NCBI RefSeq assembly: GCF_003999975.1
Contig: NZ_RJAC01000009.1
Coordinates: forward strand, 62,001 to 126,000
Direction of reading: 5' to 3'
Length of the DNA stretch: 64,000 bases
From: Actinoplanes solisilvae
GTDB taxonomy: Bacteria > Actinomycetota > Actinomycetes > Mycobacteriales > Micromonosporaceae
Under the pieces are notes generated by a model. It searched no databases. It was not told the origin of the DNA and worked only from the letters and a program-made list of their open reading frames with translations. Position 1 is the stretch's first letter. Each line of letters begins with the position of its first letter. This document shows, piece after piece, positions 24,967 to 34,000 of this stretch. The position numbers and the translations under genes were made by a program.

Positions 24967-25098
24967 GCCCGCGTGGCCCCCGGCACGATCTTCCTCGAAA
25001 CCCTGATCCACGACTTCGACACGCTGCGGTTCCTCAACCCCGGCGCCGAGGCCGTCGAGGCGTACGCGGTGGCTGATCCCGCGCGGGTCCGGAATTGA
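24967..25098 (+). pseudogene. Gfo/Idh/MocA oxidoreductase fragment
   Basis: About 43 residues, centred on TIFLETLIHDFDTLRFLNPG and EAVEAYAVADPA, match the middle of NAD(P)-dependent sugar dehydrogenases of the Gfo/Idh/MocA family (normally about 340 residues). Neither the Rossmann N-terminus nor the C-terminal domain is present. The fragment ends five bases before the convergent FhuF-like gene. It is a remnant and cannot be functional. Confidence 0.6.
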
Positions 25099-25102
25099 GC
25101 CT

Positions 25103-25780
25103 TCATACCGTCGGCAGGACGCAGCAGTCCCCGCAGAAGCGCGGCTGCGGCAACATGAAGGCCAGGCAGCATGTGCGCCGCCGGATCGACACCAGCCCGG
25201 CCTCGTCGGCGCTCCAGTCGAGCAGGTCGTCGAGGCCGAGCACGGCCAGCAACGTGCCGATCTCGGACGTCGAGGTGCCCGGCACGACCCGCACGGCGTG
25301 CCGGGCGGCGTGGGCGACGCCCGCGGCCAGCGACCCCAGCAGGATGCGGCGGCTGATCCGCACGACGCTCTGCAGGCCGTCGAGCACCGGCAGCACGTGT
25401 TCGTCGAGCAGGGTCCGTCTCAGCACGGCCGGCGAGGCGGGAACGAGTTCTGAACTGCGCAGCCCCAGCCGCACGGGAGCGATCGGCGCGTCCAGCCGCA
25501 CGAGCACGTCGCCGCCGCCCAGCAGCGGCACCCGGCGCGCGGCCACCCAGCCGAAGGCGGCCGGCACCGACAGCCACAGCGCGTAGGCCCGCCACAGCAG
25601 GGCGACCGCCACGTGCGGGGGCGCCTCCCACCGGCGCTGGGCCGCGTCGACCAGCCGGCGGGGGTCGAGTTCCGACGCCCGGGTCCAGCCGTCGAGCTCG
25701 CGCACCACGAGTCCGGAGGCGAGGCCGGGCAGCGCGGTGGTCCCGTAGGCGGCCTTGACGGCGGCGAGAACGACATCCAC
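25103..25780 (-). CDS. FhuF-like siderophore-iron reductase
   Basis: 225 residues. The C-terminal RRTCCLAFMLPQPRFCGDCC carries the paired-Cys plus CxxC(C) pattern that binds a 2Fe-2S cluster in FhuF-type ferric reductases; the rest is the helical FhuF-like fold with an AVALLWRAYALWLSVPAAFG core. Such proteins release iron from imported siderophores in the cytoplasm. No siderophore uptake genes are adjacent. GTG 25780 is used; ATG 25776 is out of frame. The ribosome site is poor. Its stop almost touches the Gfo/Idh/MocA remnant. Confidence 0.8.
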   Translation of the reverse strand: MDVVLAAVKAAYGTTALPGLASGLVVRELDGWTRASELDPRRLVDAAQRRWEAPPHVAVALLWRAYALWLSVPAAFGWVAARRVPLLGGGDVLVRLDAPIAPVRLGLRSSELVPASPAVLRRTLLDEHVLPVLDGLQSVVRISRRILLGSLAAGVAHAARHAVRVVPGTSTSEIGTLLAVLGLDDLLDWSADEAGLVSIRRRTCCLAFMLPQPRFCGDCCVLPTV

Positions 25781-25864
25781 CCCCGAGGTATACCCATCGG
25801 CCTGTCACAAACGCGACCACCCGGGCGGTCGAAGAAATGATCTACAACGAACCGGGAGGTCCTG

Positions 25865-26275
25865 ATGGGCACCACACGATCGGAAGCCTGGAAGTCGGCG
25901 CTGACCCTGCTTCAGGAGGCCCAGCCGCCGTTCGTCCCCGCGGGGGCGCACGCGATGACGATCGTCATCGAGTACCCGCCCGGTGATCCCGGCACTCCCC
26001 CGCACCGCCACTCCGGGCCCGCCTTCGGTGTCGTGCTCGAGGGCGAGATGCTGTTCGAGCTGGAGGGCGAGGCCCCGCGGGTCGTCCGGACGGGTGAGGC
26101 GTTCTGGGAGCCGGGCGGCGACGTCATCCACTACCAGGACGGCAACGCCCGCGACGACGTGAAGGTGCGGTTCACCGTCACGATGCTCTGCGACCCCGAC
26201 AAGCCGATGCTGGTGCTGGTCGACGACGACGAGCTCGCCGCCCGCGCCGACCGCCGGGTCAAGGCGGCCGGGTGA
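25865..26275 (+). CDS. Cupin-domain protein
   Basis: 136 residues forming one cupin barrel. Metal-binding motif 1 appears as PPHRHSGPAFGVVLEGE and motif 2 around GEAFWEPGGDVIHYQDGN. The start ATG at 25865 follows GGGAGGTCCTG. Its stop overlaps the GTG of the alpha/beta hydrolase (GTGA), so the two genes are co-translated and probably act in one small pathway. The specific activity is unknown. Confidence 0.9.
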   Translation: MGTTRSEAWKSALTLLQEAQPPFVPAGAHAMTIVIEYPPGDPGTPPHRHSGPAFGVVLEGEMLFELEGEAPRVVRTGEAFWEPGGDVIHYQDGNARDDVKVRFTVTMLCDPDKPMLVLVDDDELAARADRRVKAAG

Positions 26276-27180
26276 CCCCGATGCCCGTACGCCACGTCGC
26301 GACCGATCTGCTCGACGTGGCGTACCACGAGACCGGGCCCGCCGACGGGCAACCTGTTCTGCTGCTGCACGGCTTCCCCTACGACATTCATTCGTACGTC
26401 GAGGTCGCGCCGGAACTCGCGAGGTCCGGTCTCCGCGTCATCGTGCCCTACCTGCGCGGTCACGGCCCCACCCGGTTCCTCGACCCGGCCACGCCACGCT
26501 CCGGGCAGCAGGCCGCGCTCGGCGCCGACGCCCTCGCGCTGATGGACGCGCTCGCGATCGACCGGGCGATCCTGGCCGGCTACGACTGGGGTGGTCGGGC
26601 CGCCTGCGTCGCCGCCGCGCTGCGACCCGAACGCGTCACCGGGATCGTGTCGGTCAACGGTTATCTGATCCAGGACATCAACGCCGCCAACCAGCCGCTG
26701 CGCCCCGATCTGGAGGCCGGTTTCTGGTATTTCTTCTACTTCCTGACCGAGCGGGGCCGGGCCGGGCTGACCGCGAACCGGCGCGAGGTGGCCGAGGTGA
26801 TCTGGCGGCGTAACTCGCCGAAGTGGACGTTCGGCCGGGCCGAGCTCGACCGGGCCGCGGCGGCGTTCGAGAATCCCGACTACGTCGATGTGGTGCTGCA
26901 TTCGTACCGGCATCGGCTCGGTCACGCCGAGGGAGCACCCGCCTATGCCCGCGCCGAGGCCCAGCTCGCGCGGACCCCGCCGATCACCGTGCCCGCCGTG
27001 ACGCTCGACGGCACCGCCGACGGGAACTTCCCGGCCACCGACGGGCGGGCGAGTGCCGCTCGTTTCACCGGTCCGCGCGTGCACCGTCAGGTGTCCGACG
27101 CCGGTCACAACCTGCCCCAGGAGTCACCCGAGGCCTTCGCCGACGCCGTGCGGGAGGTGGCCGCGCTAGCCGATCGCTGA
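26272..27180 (+). CDS. Alpha/beta hydrolase (epoxide-hydrolase/dehalogenase-like)
   Basis: 302 residues. The oxyanion motif is LLLHGFPYDIHSY, the nucleophile elbow AGYDWGGRAA uses Asp rather than Ser, and the catalytic His lies in VSDAGHNLPQESP. An Asp nucleophile is typical of epoxide hydrolases and haloalkane dehalogenases. The cap region includes WYFFYFLTERGRAGL. It is coupled to the cupin gene by a four-base overlap. The substrate is not known. Confidence 0.9.
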   Translation: MTPMPVRHVATDLLDVAYHETGPADGQPVLLLHGFPYDIHSYVEVAPELARSGLRVIVPYLRGHGPTRFLDPATPRSGQQAALGADALALMDALAIDRAILAGYDWGGRAACVAAALRPERVTGIVSVNGYLIQDINAANQPLRPDLEAGFWYFFYFLTERGRAGLTANRREVAEVIWRRNSPKWTFGRAELDRAAAAFENPDYVDVVLHSYRHRLGHAEGAPAYARAEAQLARTPPITVPAVTLDGTADGNFPATDGRASAARFTGPRVHRQVSDAGHNLPQESPEAFADAVREVAALADR

Positions 27181-27258
27181 TTGTCATGTGACTGTCACGA
27201 CTTCGCGTCACCACTGGCCGATGGTTGAATGAAAGGCCTGGTGGAAGGGTGTGAGGTC

Positions 27259-27645
27259 ATGCCGGCGGAAGAGGCCGTGCGGTCCCGGGTGGCGCGTAGG
27301 CTCGGCAGTGACATCGTGCTGACCCCGAGCGTGTTCGTCGGGCTCGGCGGCGTCTGGATGGTGGTCACGCCGATCGTCATCGACCACGGCGTCTACCCGT
27401 GGTGGAGCGACGTGGCCGCCGGCGCGATGCTGCTGGCGCTCAGCGTGCTGCAGGTGGCCCGGCCCGGCAGGTCGGCGCGGCTCAGCATGGTGGCCGCGCT
27501 GGTCGGCGCGTGGCTGATCGCCTCCCCGTTCGCGCTCGGCTTCCACGATCAGCTCGGCGTCGCCTGGAACGACATGATCATCGGTACGCTCGTCGTGCTG
27601 CTCTCGGTCGTCAACGCGATCACCGCGCACCCCCGCTCTCGCTAG
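27259..27645 (+). CDS. SPW-repeat membrane protein
   Basis: 128 residues with four membrane helices arranged as two SPW repeats; each has a Trp and Pro pair (GGVWMVVTPIVIDHG and GAWLIASPFALGFHD) followed by WSDVAAGAMLLALS and WNDMIIGTLVVLLS. Function of the family is unknown. ATG 27259 is preceded by GGAAGGG; ATG 27229 in frame would add ten residues but has no ribosome site. An 11-base palindrome GTGAC-T-GTCAC lies upstream at 27188-27198. Confidence 0.88.
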   Translation: MPAEEAVRSRVARRLGSDIVLTPSVFVGLGGVWMVVTPIVIDHGVYPWWSDVAAGAMLLALSVLQVARPGRSARLSMVAALVGAWLIASPFALGFHDQLGVAWNDMIIGTLVVLLSVVNAITAHPRSR

Positions 27646-27712
27646 CGCCTCGCTTATGCATGTGAGCCCCTGAGCCATTCAGCGTCTCACCGCGCGCCGC
27701 TTCACTGAAGGC

Positions 27713-28525
27713 ATGACACTTCTCATCGGCGGTACCGGCAAGACCGGACGGCGAGTCTCGCAGAGGCTCAAGGACAGGGGCATTCCCGTACAGGTGGGGT
27801 CGCGCGGCTCGCGGACCAGGTTCGACTGGGACGACGAGTCGAGCTGGCGGCCCGCGATCGACGGACACGACGCCGTGTACATCACGTTCTATCCCGATCT
27901 CGGGCTGCCCGGCGCGGCGGATCGGGTGGGCGCCTTCGCCGACCTGGCCGCCCGCAACGGGGTCGAGCAGCTCGTGCTGCTGTCGGGGCGGGGCGAGCCA
28001 CTCGCGCAGGAGGCCGAGCAGCGGGTGATCGACGCGGGCACCGGCTGGACGATCGTGGCCTGCAGCTGGTTCGCCCAGAACTTCAGCGAGGAGTTCCTGC
28101 TCGACGCGGTGCTCGACGGCGACCTGCGGCTGCCGGCGGGCGAGGTGGCCGAGCCGTTCGTCGACGCCGACGACATCGCCGACGTGGTGGCCGCCGCCCT
28201 CACCGACCCTTCGCACCAGGGCAGGCGCTACGAGCTGACCGGTCCCAGGGCGCTGACGTTCGCCGAGGTCGCGGCCGAGCTGAGCCGCGCGTCGGGCCGG
28301 GCCGTCCGCTACACCCCGATCACGTTCGAGGAGTACGAGGACGTGCTGCGCAAGGCCGGCCTGCCCGTCGAGCTGGGCGACATGTTCCGCGGCATCCTCG
28401 ACGGCCGTAACACCCGGCCGTCCGACGGGGTGCGGGAGGCCCTCGGCCGTCCCCCGAGAGATTTCCCCGCGTACGCCCGGACGGCCGCGGCGACCGGAGT
28501 CTGGAGCGCGGCGCCGGTACCGTGA
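27713..28525 (+). CDS. NmrA-like NAD(P)-binding protein
   Basis: 270-residue atypical short-chain dehydrogenase. The N-terminal GGTGKTGRRVSQRL is the Rossmann glycine motif; LVLLSGRGEPL and FAQNFSEEFLLDAVLDG match the NmrA/ergot-alkaloid biosynthesis protein A-like group; FVDADDIADVVAAAL and YELTGPRALTFAEVAAEL are the usual C-terminal signature. Catalytic Tyr-x3-Lys is not evident. It may reduce a small metabolite or sense NADP. The AraC-type gene follows four bases later and probably controls it. Confidence 0.9.
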   Translation: MTLLIGGTGKTGRRVSQRLKDRGIPVQVGSRGSRTRFDWDDESSWRPAIDGHDAVYITFYPDLGLPGAADRVGAFADLAARNGVEQLVLLSGRGEPLAQEAEQRVIDAGTGWTIVACSWFAQNFSEEFLLDAVLDGDLRLPAGEVAEPFVDADDIADVVAAALTDPSHQGRRYELTGPRALTFAEVAAELSRASGRAVRYTPITFEEYEDVLRKAGLPVELGDMFRGILDGRNTRPSDGVREALGRPPRDFPAYARTAAATGVWSAAPVP

Positions 28526-28529
28526 CGGC

Positions 28530-29507
28530 ATGGACGCGCTGACCGGCCTGCTCGACGGGCCCCGCGCCCGAGGGGCGTTCCTGCTGCGCTCGGTCCTGGA
28601 TCCGCCGTGGTCGCTGCGGATCCAGGACGGCTCACCCCTGTCGCTGATCACGCTCGTGCGCGGCGAGGCGTGGATCCTCAAGCGCGACGCCGCCGCGGCC
28701 CGCATCGGCCCGGGTGACGTGGCCGTCGTCAACGGCGTCGAGCCGTACGTGGTGGCCGACTCGCCGGGCACCGCGCCGCAACTGGTCATTCACCCCGGGC
28801 AGCGCTGCGAGTCGATCGACGGCACCGAGATGACGATGACCGGCCAGGGCATCCGCACGTGGGGCGCCCAGCCGGACGGCGCGACCGTGATGGTCAGCGG
28901 CACCTACCAGATGCACAGCGAGGTCAGCCGGCGGCTGCTCGACGCGCTGCCCGGCCTGCTGATCCGCTCGGCCGAGGCGGGCGACCGGGCGCTGATCGAC
29001 CTGCTCGTGCGCGAGATGGGCGGCACCGAACCGGCCCAGGACCTGGTTCTCGACCGGCTGCTCGATCTGGTGCTGGTGTCGGTGCTGCGCTCGTGGCTGG
29101 CCGCGCCCGGCGAGGACGTGCCGGGCTGGCAGCGGGCCCAGGCCGACGCCGTGGTGGGTCCCGCGTTGCGCCTGATCCACGACGAGCCGGCGTACGCCTG
29201 GACCGTGGCCTCTCTGGCCGCACGGACCGGAGTCTCCCGTGCCTCGCTGGCGCGGCGGTTCACCGAGGTGGTGGGCGAATCACCGATGGCCTATCTGACC
29301 GGCTGGCGCCTCACGCTCGCAGCCGACCTGCTGCGTCAGGGCGACGCGACGCTCGAGTCGGTGGCCCGGCGTGTCGGCTACGGCAGCGCCTTCGCCCTGA
29401 GCACAGCCTTCAAACGCGAGCGCGGGGTCAGCCCGCAGGAGTATCGCCGCCGCCCGGCCGTGGCTCCGCGGGCCTCGCCCCTGCCCCGGGTCGTCCGGCT
29501 GGGCTGA
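28530..29507 (+). CDS. AraC-family regulator with cupin sensor
   Basis: 325 residues. Residues about 10-190 are the cupin_6 sensor domain (PPWSLRIQDGSPLSLITLVR, GDVAVVNGVEPYVVAD). Residues about 210-310 hold two AraC helix-turn-helices (WTVASLAARTGVSRASLARR, then DATLESVARRVGYGSAFALS) and FKRERGVSPQEYRRR. Neighbouring NmrA-like oxidoreductase genes are the usual target of this subgroup. TACCGT at 28518-28523 ends six bases before the ATG and there is no ribosome site, so a separate leaderless transcript is likely. Its 3' end overlaps the HExxH gene by 80 bases. Confidence 0.92.
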   Translation: MDALTGLLDGPRARGAFLLRSVLDPPWSLRIQDGSPLSLITLVRGEAWILKRDAAAARIGPGDVAVVNGVEPYVVADSPGTAPQLVIHPGQRCESIDGTEMTMTGQGIRTWGAQPDGATVMVSGTYQMHSEVSRRLLDALPGLLIRSAEAGDRALIDLLVREMGGTEPAQDLVLDRLLDLVLVSVLRSWLAAPGEDVPGWQRAQADAVVGPALRLIHDEPAYAWTVASLAARTGVSRASLARRFTEVVGESPMAYLTGWRLTLAADLLRQGDATLESVARRVGYGSAFALSTAFKRERGVSPQEYRRRPAVAPRASPLPRVVRLG

Positions 29508-30726
29508 TCTTGTAGCTCGCGCGGTGCTCGTCGTTCAGGCGGGTGGCCTCGGCCGTCACCACGCGCGGCATCGGATCGGCGCGCCAGGCCGTCATCTCGT
29601 CCCGCATGCCGGTCACGAAACGCCGCCCGAGCCCCGTCAGCGGCGCCGTGGCGAGCAGGTCGGTGGAGACTTCGAGGGCGGCCTCGCGCCAGCGCACATG
29701 TTCGACCCGGGCAGCGTGACGCCGGCCCTCGTCGCTCTCGGCCTCGATGCGGCGCCGCCAGAAGGCCGCCACCCCGAGATGGGCGTACGCCCCGTGGAGC
29801 AGGCCGATGTGCGGGCGCGGGTCCGCACGCCAGGGTGCGTAGCCGAGCTCCGTGGTCATCTCGATCAGTTCGAAGAGGTCGGTGAGGCCGGAGAGCTTCA
29901 GGTGGTGCAGCTCGTGGGTCAGGGTGAGCGCGGTCAGAGTCGGGTCCTGCGGCGCCGACATGCCCAGGCACCCGAAGGCGTGGCGGTAGGTTCCGCTGGT
30001 GTGACCCTCGGGCGGGGCCGGCATCGGCAGCACGGTTCGCACGGCGGTGACGACGTCCTCCGCCACGCCCGGGTGATCGTCGGCCAGGATCCGCCACCCG
30101 GCGGCCAGACCCGCACGCCACCGCTCGGCCGTCGCGGCGTCGAGCAGCGGTTCGGCCGGGGGCAGCGGTGAATGCACGCCGTCGATCCGGACCGACCAGC
30201 GATCGGTGATCCGCAGGCGGGTCAGCGGCCGCCAGTTCGAGCCGGCGGGCCGGCCGTTGACCAGCAGTTCTCCCCCCGTTGTCAGGTCGAGCCGGTCGCC
30301 GGCGGCCGGGGTGAGCAGGCGGCCCAGTGACGGCAGGGGCAGGTCGGCGGGCGGGCCGACCTCGAACCCGGCGCCGCCGCGCACCGCCGCCGCGGCCGCG
30401 ACCAGGGCCAGCGTCTCGGATTCGGCGGGCAGACCGGCGTGCAGACGCGCGGTCGTGGACATGGCCCAGCCGAGCACGGACGGGTGAATGAGGACCGCTG
30501 ACACCGCCTCGGGCGCCCGGTCGGCGACGGCGAGCAGGGCGCGATAGGCGGGCCGGGACTCGCTCAGCTCGGCGATCGCCCGCACCAGCAGGGCGACCTT
30601 GCTGTGCTGCGCCCTGATCAACTCGGTGAGCGCGCCGCCGCCGCCGCCACGCGCGATCCCGTCCAGAATGCCGGCCGCGACGGTGACGGGCGGTGGACTG
30701 TTGCCCGCCCCGTGCACAGTCGACAT
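29428..30726 (-). CDS. HExxH-motif protein (fxs-system type), without radical-SAM domain
   Basis: 432 residues of the HEXXH-motif domain family (TIGR04267 type), known mainly as a partner or C-terminal extension of FxsB in FxSxx-COOH peptide loci. The zincin-like motif HELHH is at residues 271-275 in LTALTLTHELHHLKLSGL, followed by HIGLLHGAYAHLGVAAFWRR. Fused FxsB enzymes carry a radical-SAM domain before this region; here there is none. The Pro/Gly-rich tail is probably disordered. ATG 30726 is nine bases after TACGAT, with no ribosome site. It diverges from an FxsT-like operon across 109 bases, so it belongs to that system. Whether it cleaves, modifies or only binds a peptide is unknown. 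Confidence 0.8.
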   Translation of the reverse strand: MSTVHGAGNSPPPVTVAAGILDGIARGGGGGALTELIRAQHSKVALLVRAIAELSESRPAYRALLAVADRAPEAVSAVLIHPSVLGWAMSTTARLHAGLPAESETLALVAAAAAVRGGAGFEVGPPADLPLPSLGRLLTPAAGDRLDLTTGGELLVNGRPAGSNWRPLTRLRITDRWSVRIDGVHSPLPPAEPLLDAATAERWRAGLAAGWRILADDHPGVAEDVVTAVRTVLPMPAPPEGHTSGTYRHAFGCLGMSAPQDPTLTALTLTHELHHLKLSGLTDLFELIEMTTELGYAPWRADPRPHIGLLHGAYAHLGVAAFWRRRIEAESDEGRRHAARVEHVRWREAALEVSTDLLATAPLTGLGRRFVTGMRDEMTAWRADPMPRVVTAEATRLNDEHRASYKISPAGRPGAGARPAEPRPGGGDTPAG

Positions 30727-30835
30727 ATTGACAGATCGTATCGCCTGTCGCCGATATGGTGCAGCGCGACTGTGCGAATCTGGACAGATACAGTTAGCAG
30801 CCGTGAGGATGGCACGAGCGACGGTTGGCGGGTGA
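30727..30835. promoter_or_regulatory. Divergent promoter of the fxs-like locus
   Basis: 109 bases, lower in GC than the flanks. On the minus strand TACGAT (30740-30735) suits the HExxH gene. On the plus strand two similar elements, TTGACAGAT (30728-30736) and TGGACAGATA (30781-30790), could be -35 boxes or repeated regulator sites. Confidence 0.5.
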
Positions 30836-31066
30836 ATGTCAGAAGAGGAACGGCTCGTCTCGGACCTTCTCGACGTGGAACGTGACGGCCTGCGCGTCAT
30901 CGCCGGTCTTCCGTCCCCGATCGTCCTGGAATCCTTGCGGCGGCTCATCGACGAGGTGGGCTCGGGCCTCCCCGAATACACCGGCTTCCAGAACACCGTC
31001 GTGCACCACCGCCGCGAGGGCGGGGCCACCGCCGAGCGCCGACGACCCACCGGCGAGACGAGATGA
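30836..31066 (+). CDS. Small FxsA-like protein
   Basis: 76 residues from ATG 30836. The core RVIAGLPSPIVLESLRRLID followed by EVGSGLPEYTGFQNTVVHH has the spacing of FxSxx-COOH precursor peptides, where a leader helix precedes a Phe-x-Ser-x-x end. Here the corresponding segment reads FQNTV and a further 22 charged residues follow, so the standard C-terminus is not kept. Its stop overlaps the FxsT-like start by four bases (ATGA). It is the first gene of the operon. Whether it is a modified peptide is inference; no radical-SAM maturase is present nearby. Confidence 0.65.
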   Translation: MSEEERLVSDLLDVERDGLRVIAGLPSPIVLESLRRLIDEVGSGLPEYTGFQNTVVHHRREGGATAERRRPTGETR

Positions 31067-34000
31067 CGCAGACAACCGCAGCCTCCAGCGCCGAGCCGGT
31101 CCGTCCGGCCATCGTGTCCTTCGTGTCCCCCGCCCCGCACAGCGGGCGCACCAGCCTGGTGGCCAACCTGGCCTGGCTGGTCGCGTCGGCCGGCCACGAC
31201 GTGCTGGTGCTCGACTGGGACCCGCGCGGCTCGGCCGTCCACGAATACCTGCGCCCGTTCCTGGTCGCCGAGGGCGCCGTCACGTCCTTCCTCGACGACG
31301 AGCTCTCCGGCGTGCTCAACGCGACCATGTCGGTGCGCTCCCCCGCCGAGCGGGCCGCACCCCGGCTGCGGCGATACGCGGGGGCCGGTCCCGGCGAGAG
31401 CGCGCGGCTCGACGTGGTGCGGCACGAGGCCACCCCCGACTCCCCCACGCCCGCGGGTGACGACCTCGCCGTCTTCCTCGATCTACGGCGGTCCCTTTCG
31501 GACGCGGGCTACGACTTCATCTTCCTCGACGGGCCGCCCTCCGAACGCGCGGTCACCGCCGGCCGCGACGGGCTGTTCGCCGACAGCGTGGTGGTCTGCT
31601 TCCAGCCCGACCGTGAGTCGTTCGAGGCGGCGACCCTGCTGGCGGTCGAGGTCGCCCGGCACAGCGCGGTCCGCAACCGGATCATCGCGGTGCCCGGCTT
31701 CTTCGACGACAGCGACCCCGCGCGCGCCCACGAGCACGACGAAGAGATGCGCAGTCACCTGCTGCGGTCGTTGCGCGCCGCGCGCACCCGCATCGGGCCC
31801 GGGGCGCTGGTGCAGGTGCCCGTCCCGCTCTACTCGCTCGAGCACGCCCTGGTCGCGCTGGCCTACGAGCCTTCGGAACGGAAATCGCTGCTGGAGGCGT
31901 ACGCCCGCCTGGTCTCGGCGGTGACCGGCGGGGTCGTCGAACGGCTCCCGGCCGTCCCGCGCCTGGTCCGTGAGGTGTACGCCCAGCGCATGGGCACACC
32001 GAGCCACTACGAGGCGACCGACGAACCGGTCGAGGTCATCTATCACCCGGCCGACCGGCCGTGGGGCGACTGGGCCCGGGCCCACCTCGTGGCGATGGGC
32101 GTGCCGGCCGTGCTGCGCCGGCTCGACGGCCCGCCGGCCGAGTCTTCGGCGACCCGGGTGGTGCTGCTCTCCCGGCTGTCATCCGGCCTGGTCAACGCGA
32201 ACGGGCCGGTCACCGGTGACACGGTCGTCGTGCGGATCGACGACGCGCCCCCGCGAATGGTCCCCGAGGGTTCGCGGTCGATCCGGGTCGTCGGCTGCCC
32301 GGCCGAGGTCGCCCGGCGCCGGCTGGTCGCCTCGTTCGCCGGCTCGGCCGACTCCGTCCCCCGCACCACGCCGGCCGGCGACTACCCGGCCGCGCCCCGG
32401 CCCGGCAACCGCCCGTTCTCGGTGCCGGCGACCGACCCCGACCTCGTCGACCGGCCGAAGCTGCTCGAGTCCCTGCGCGACAGTCTCGACCCGGCCACCG
32501 CCGGCCGGGTGCTGCTGCACGGCGGGGCGTCCGCGGGCCGCACCGAGCTGGCCAAGTCGTTCGCGCACCGCTTCGCCCACGGCTACGACATCGTGTGGTT
32601 CGTGCCCGCTCACAGCCGCCAGGCCGCCCGGTCGAGCCTGCGGCGCCTCGGCCGCCAGCTCGGGGTCGACGCCGGCGGCGACGAGGCCGAGGCCGCGCTT
32701 CTGCTGCTGCGCGACGACCGGCTGCCCTACCTGCTGGTCTACGACGGCGTCGCCGATCTCGGGGCGATCGGCGACCTGCTACCGCCGGCCGGGTCCGGTC
32801 ATGTCGTCATCACCCTGGAGGGCGAGGTGCCGGGCTGGGCGACCGGCACGCCGATCGAGGTCGGGCCGCTCACCGAGGACGAGGCCGTCCGTACGCTGGG
32901 CATTCAGCTTCCCACCTTCCGGTTCGCCGACCTCCGGCCGGTCGCGCGGGCGGTCGGCACGGCGCCGCTCACCCTGCGCCTGACCGCGGGCTACCTGAGC
33001 GTCCTGACCGGCTCGCTCGACAACGCAGGCCCGCCCACCTCCGACGACACCGTCGCGGCGGTCGACGAGTTCGTCACGGCGATCGGCGCGGGAACACCCT
33101 CCGACGACCGCCTCGTCGACGTCGGACGGCTGATGTTCGACCGCCTTGGGAACACCGACGCGGGTCGCCTGGTCGTCACCCTCACGAAGATCTGCGCCAA
33201 CCTGTCGCCCGACGGTGTCTCGCTCGCCCTGCTGCGCAGCACCGCTTTTCTTCAGTGCCTGATCGAGCTGGCCGGCGACGCCGCGGAGAGCCTCGCGGAG
33301 GACGGCGGCGAGATCGAATACACGTTCGCCGCCGGCGCCCGCACGGCGTTGTTCACGGTCGATTGGGGCGGTGAGCGCCTGCACACGCACCGCGGTGTCC
33401 AGCGGATGGTCCAGGCGCTGCAGTCCGGCGAGGAGCGGGAAGAGGTGCGGCTGCGCACCCTCGACGCGCTCGCCGCGTACGCCCCCAGCGACGCCCTCTT
33501 CGGGGCTCGCTCCGGCTGGGACCGGCTGGCCGAACTCGCCCGGCACGTCGGGCCCTCGGGCGCCCTCGAGGAGACGTCGTCGCGCGAGGTCCGCCGCTGG
33601 GTGACGCTGCACTTCGCGTACGCCTCCAATCTGTCCGACTCCGAGGGCTGGGCCGAGACCGCCCTGGCCGCCGAGGACGTGCTGGCCCGCTGGCCGACGT
33701 CCGACCGGCTCAGCACGCGCCTCAGCACCCACCACGCCGACCTTCTGCGCCAGCTCGGCCGATACGACGAGGCGCTGCACGCCGACGTCGACAACCTCGC
33801 CGACCTGCAGGTCCTCGTCGGCAGCGCCCACCTGCGGGCCTCCTATGTACGCCGCGGCATGGCGGGCGACCTGCGCGGGCTGGGCCTGTTCGCCGAGGCC
33901 CGCGCCGAGGACGTCACCGTCTACCGCACGTTCAAGACCCTGCTCGGCCCGGACCATCCGCAGACTCTGGCCTCGCTGCACAACCTTGCCCTGTCCAACT

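Noticed and set aside
29428..31425. HExxH gene starting far upstream of 30726
   Set aside because: The extension crosses the divergent operon and has no homology; ATG 30726 follows a good -10 box.
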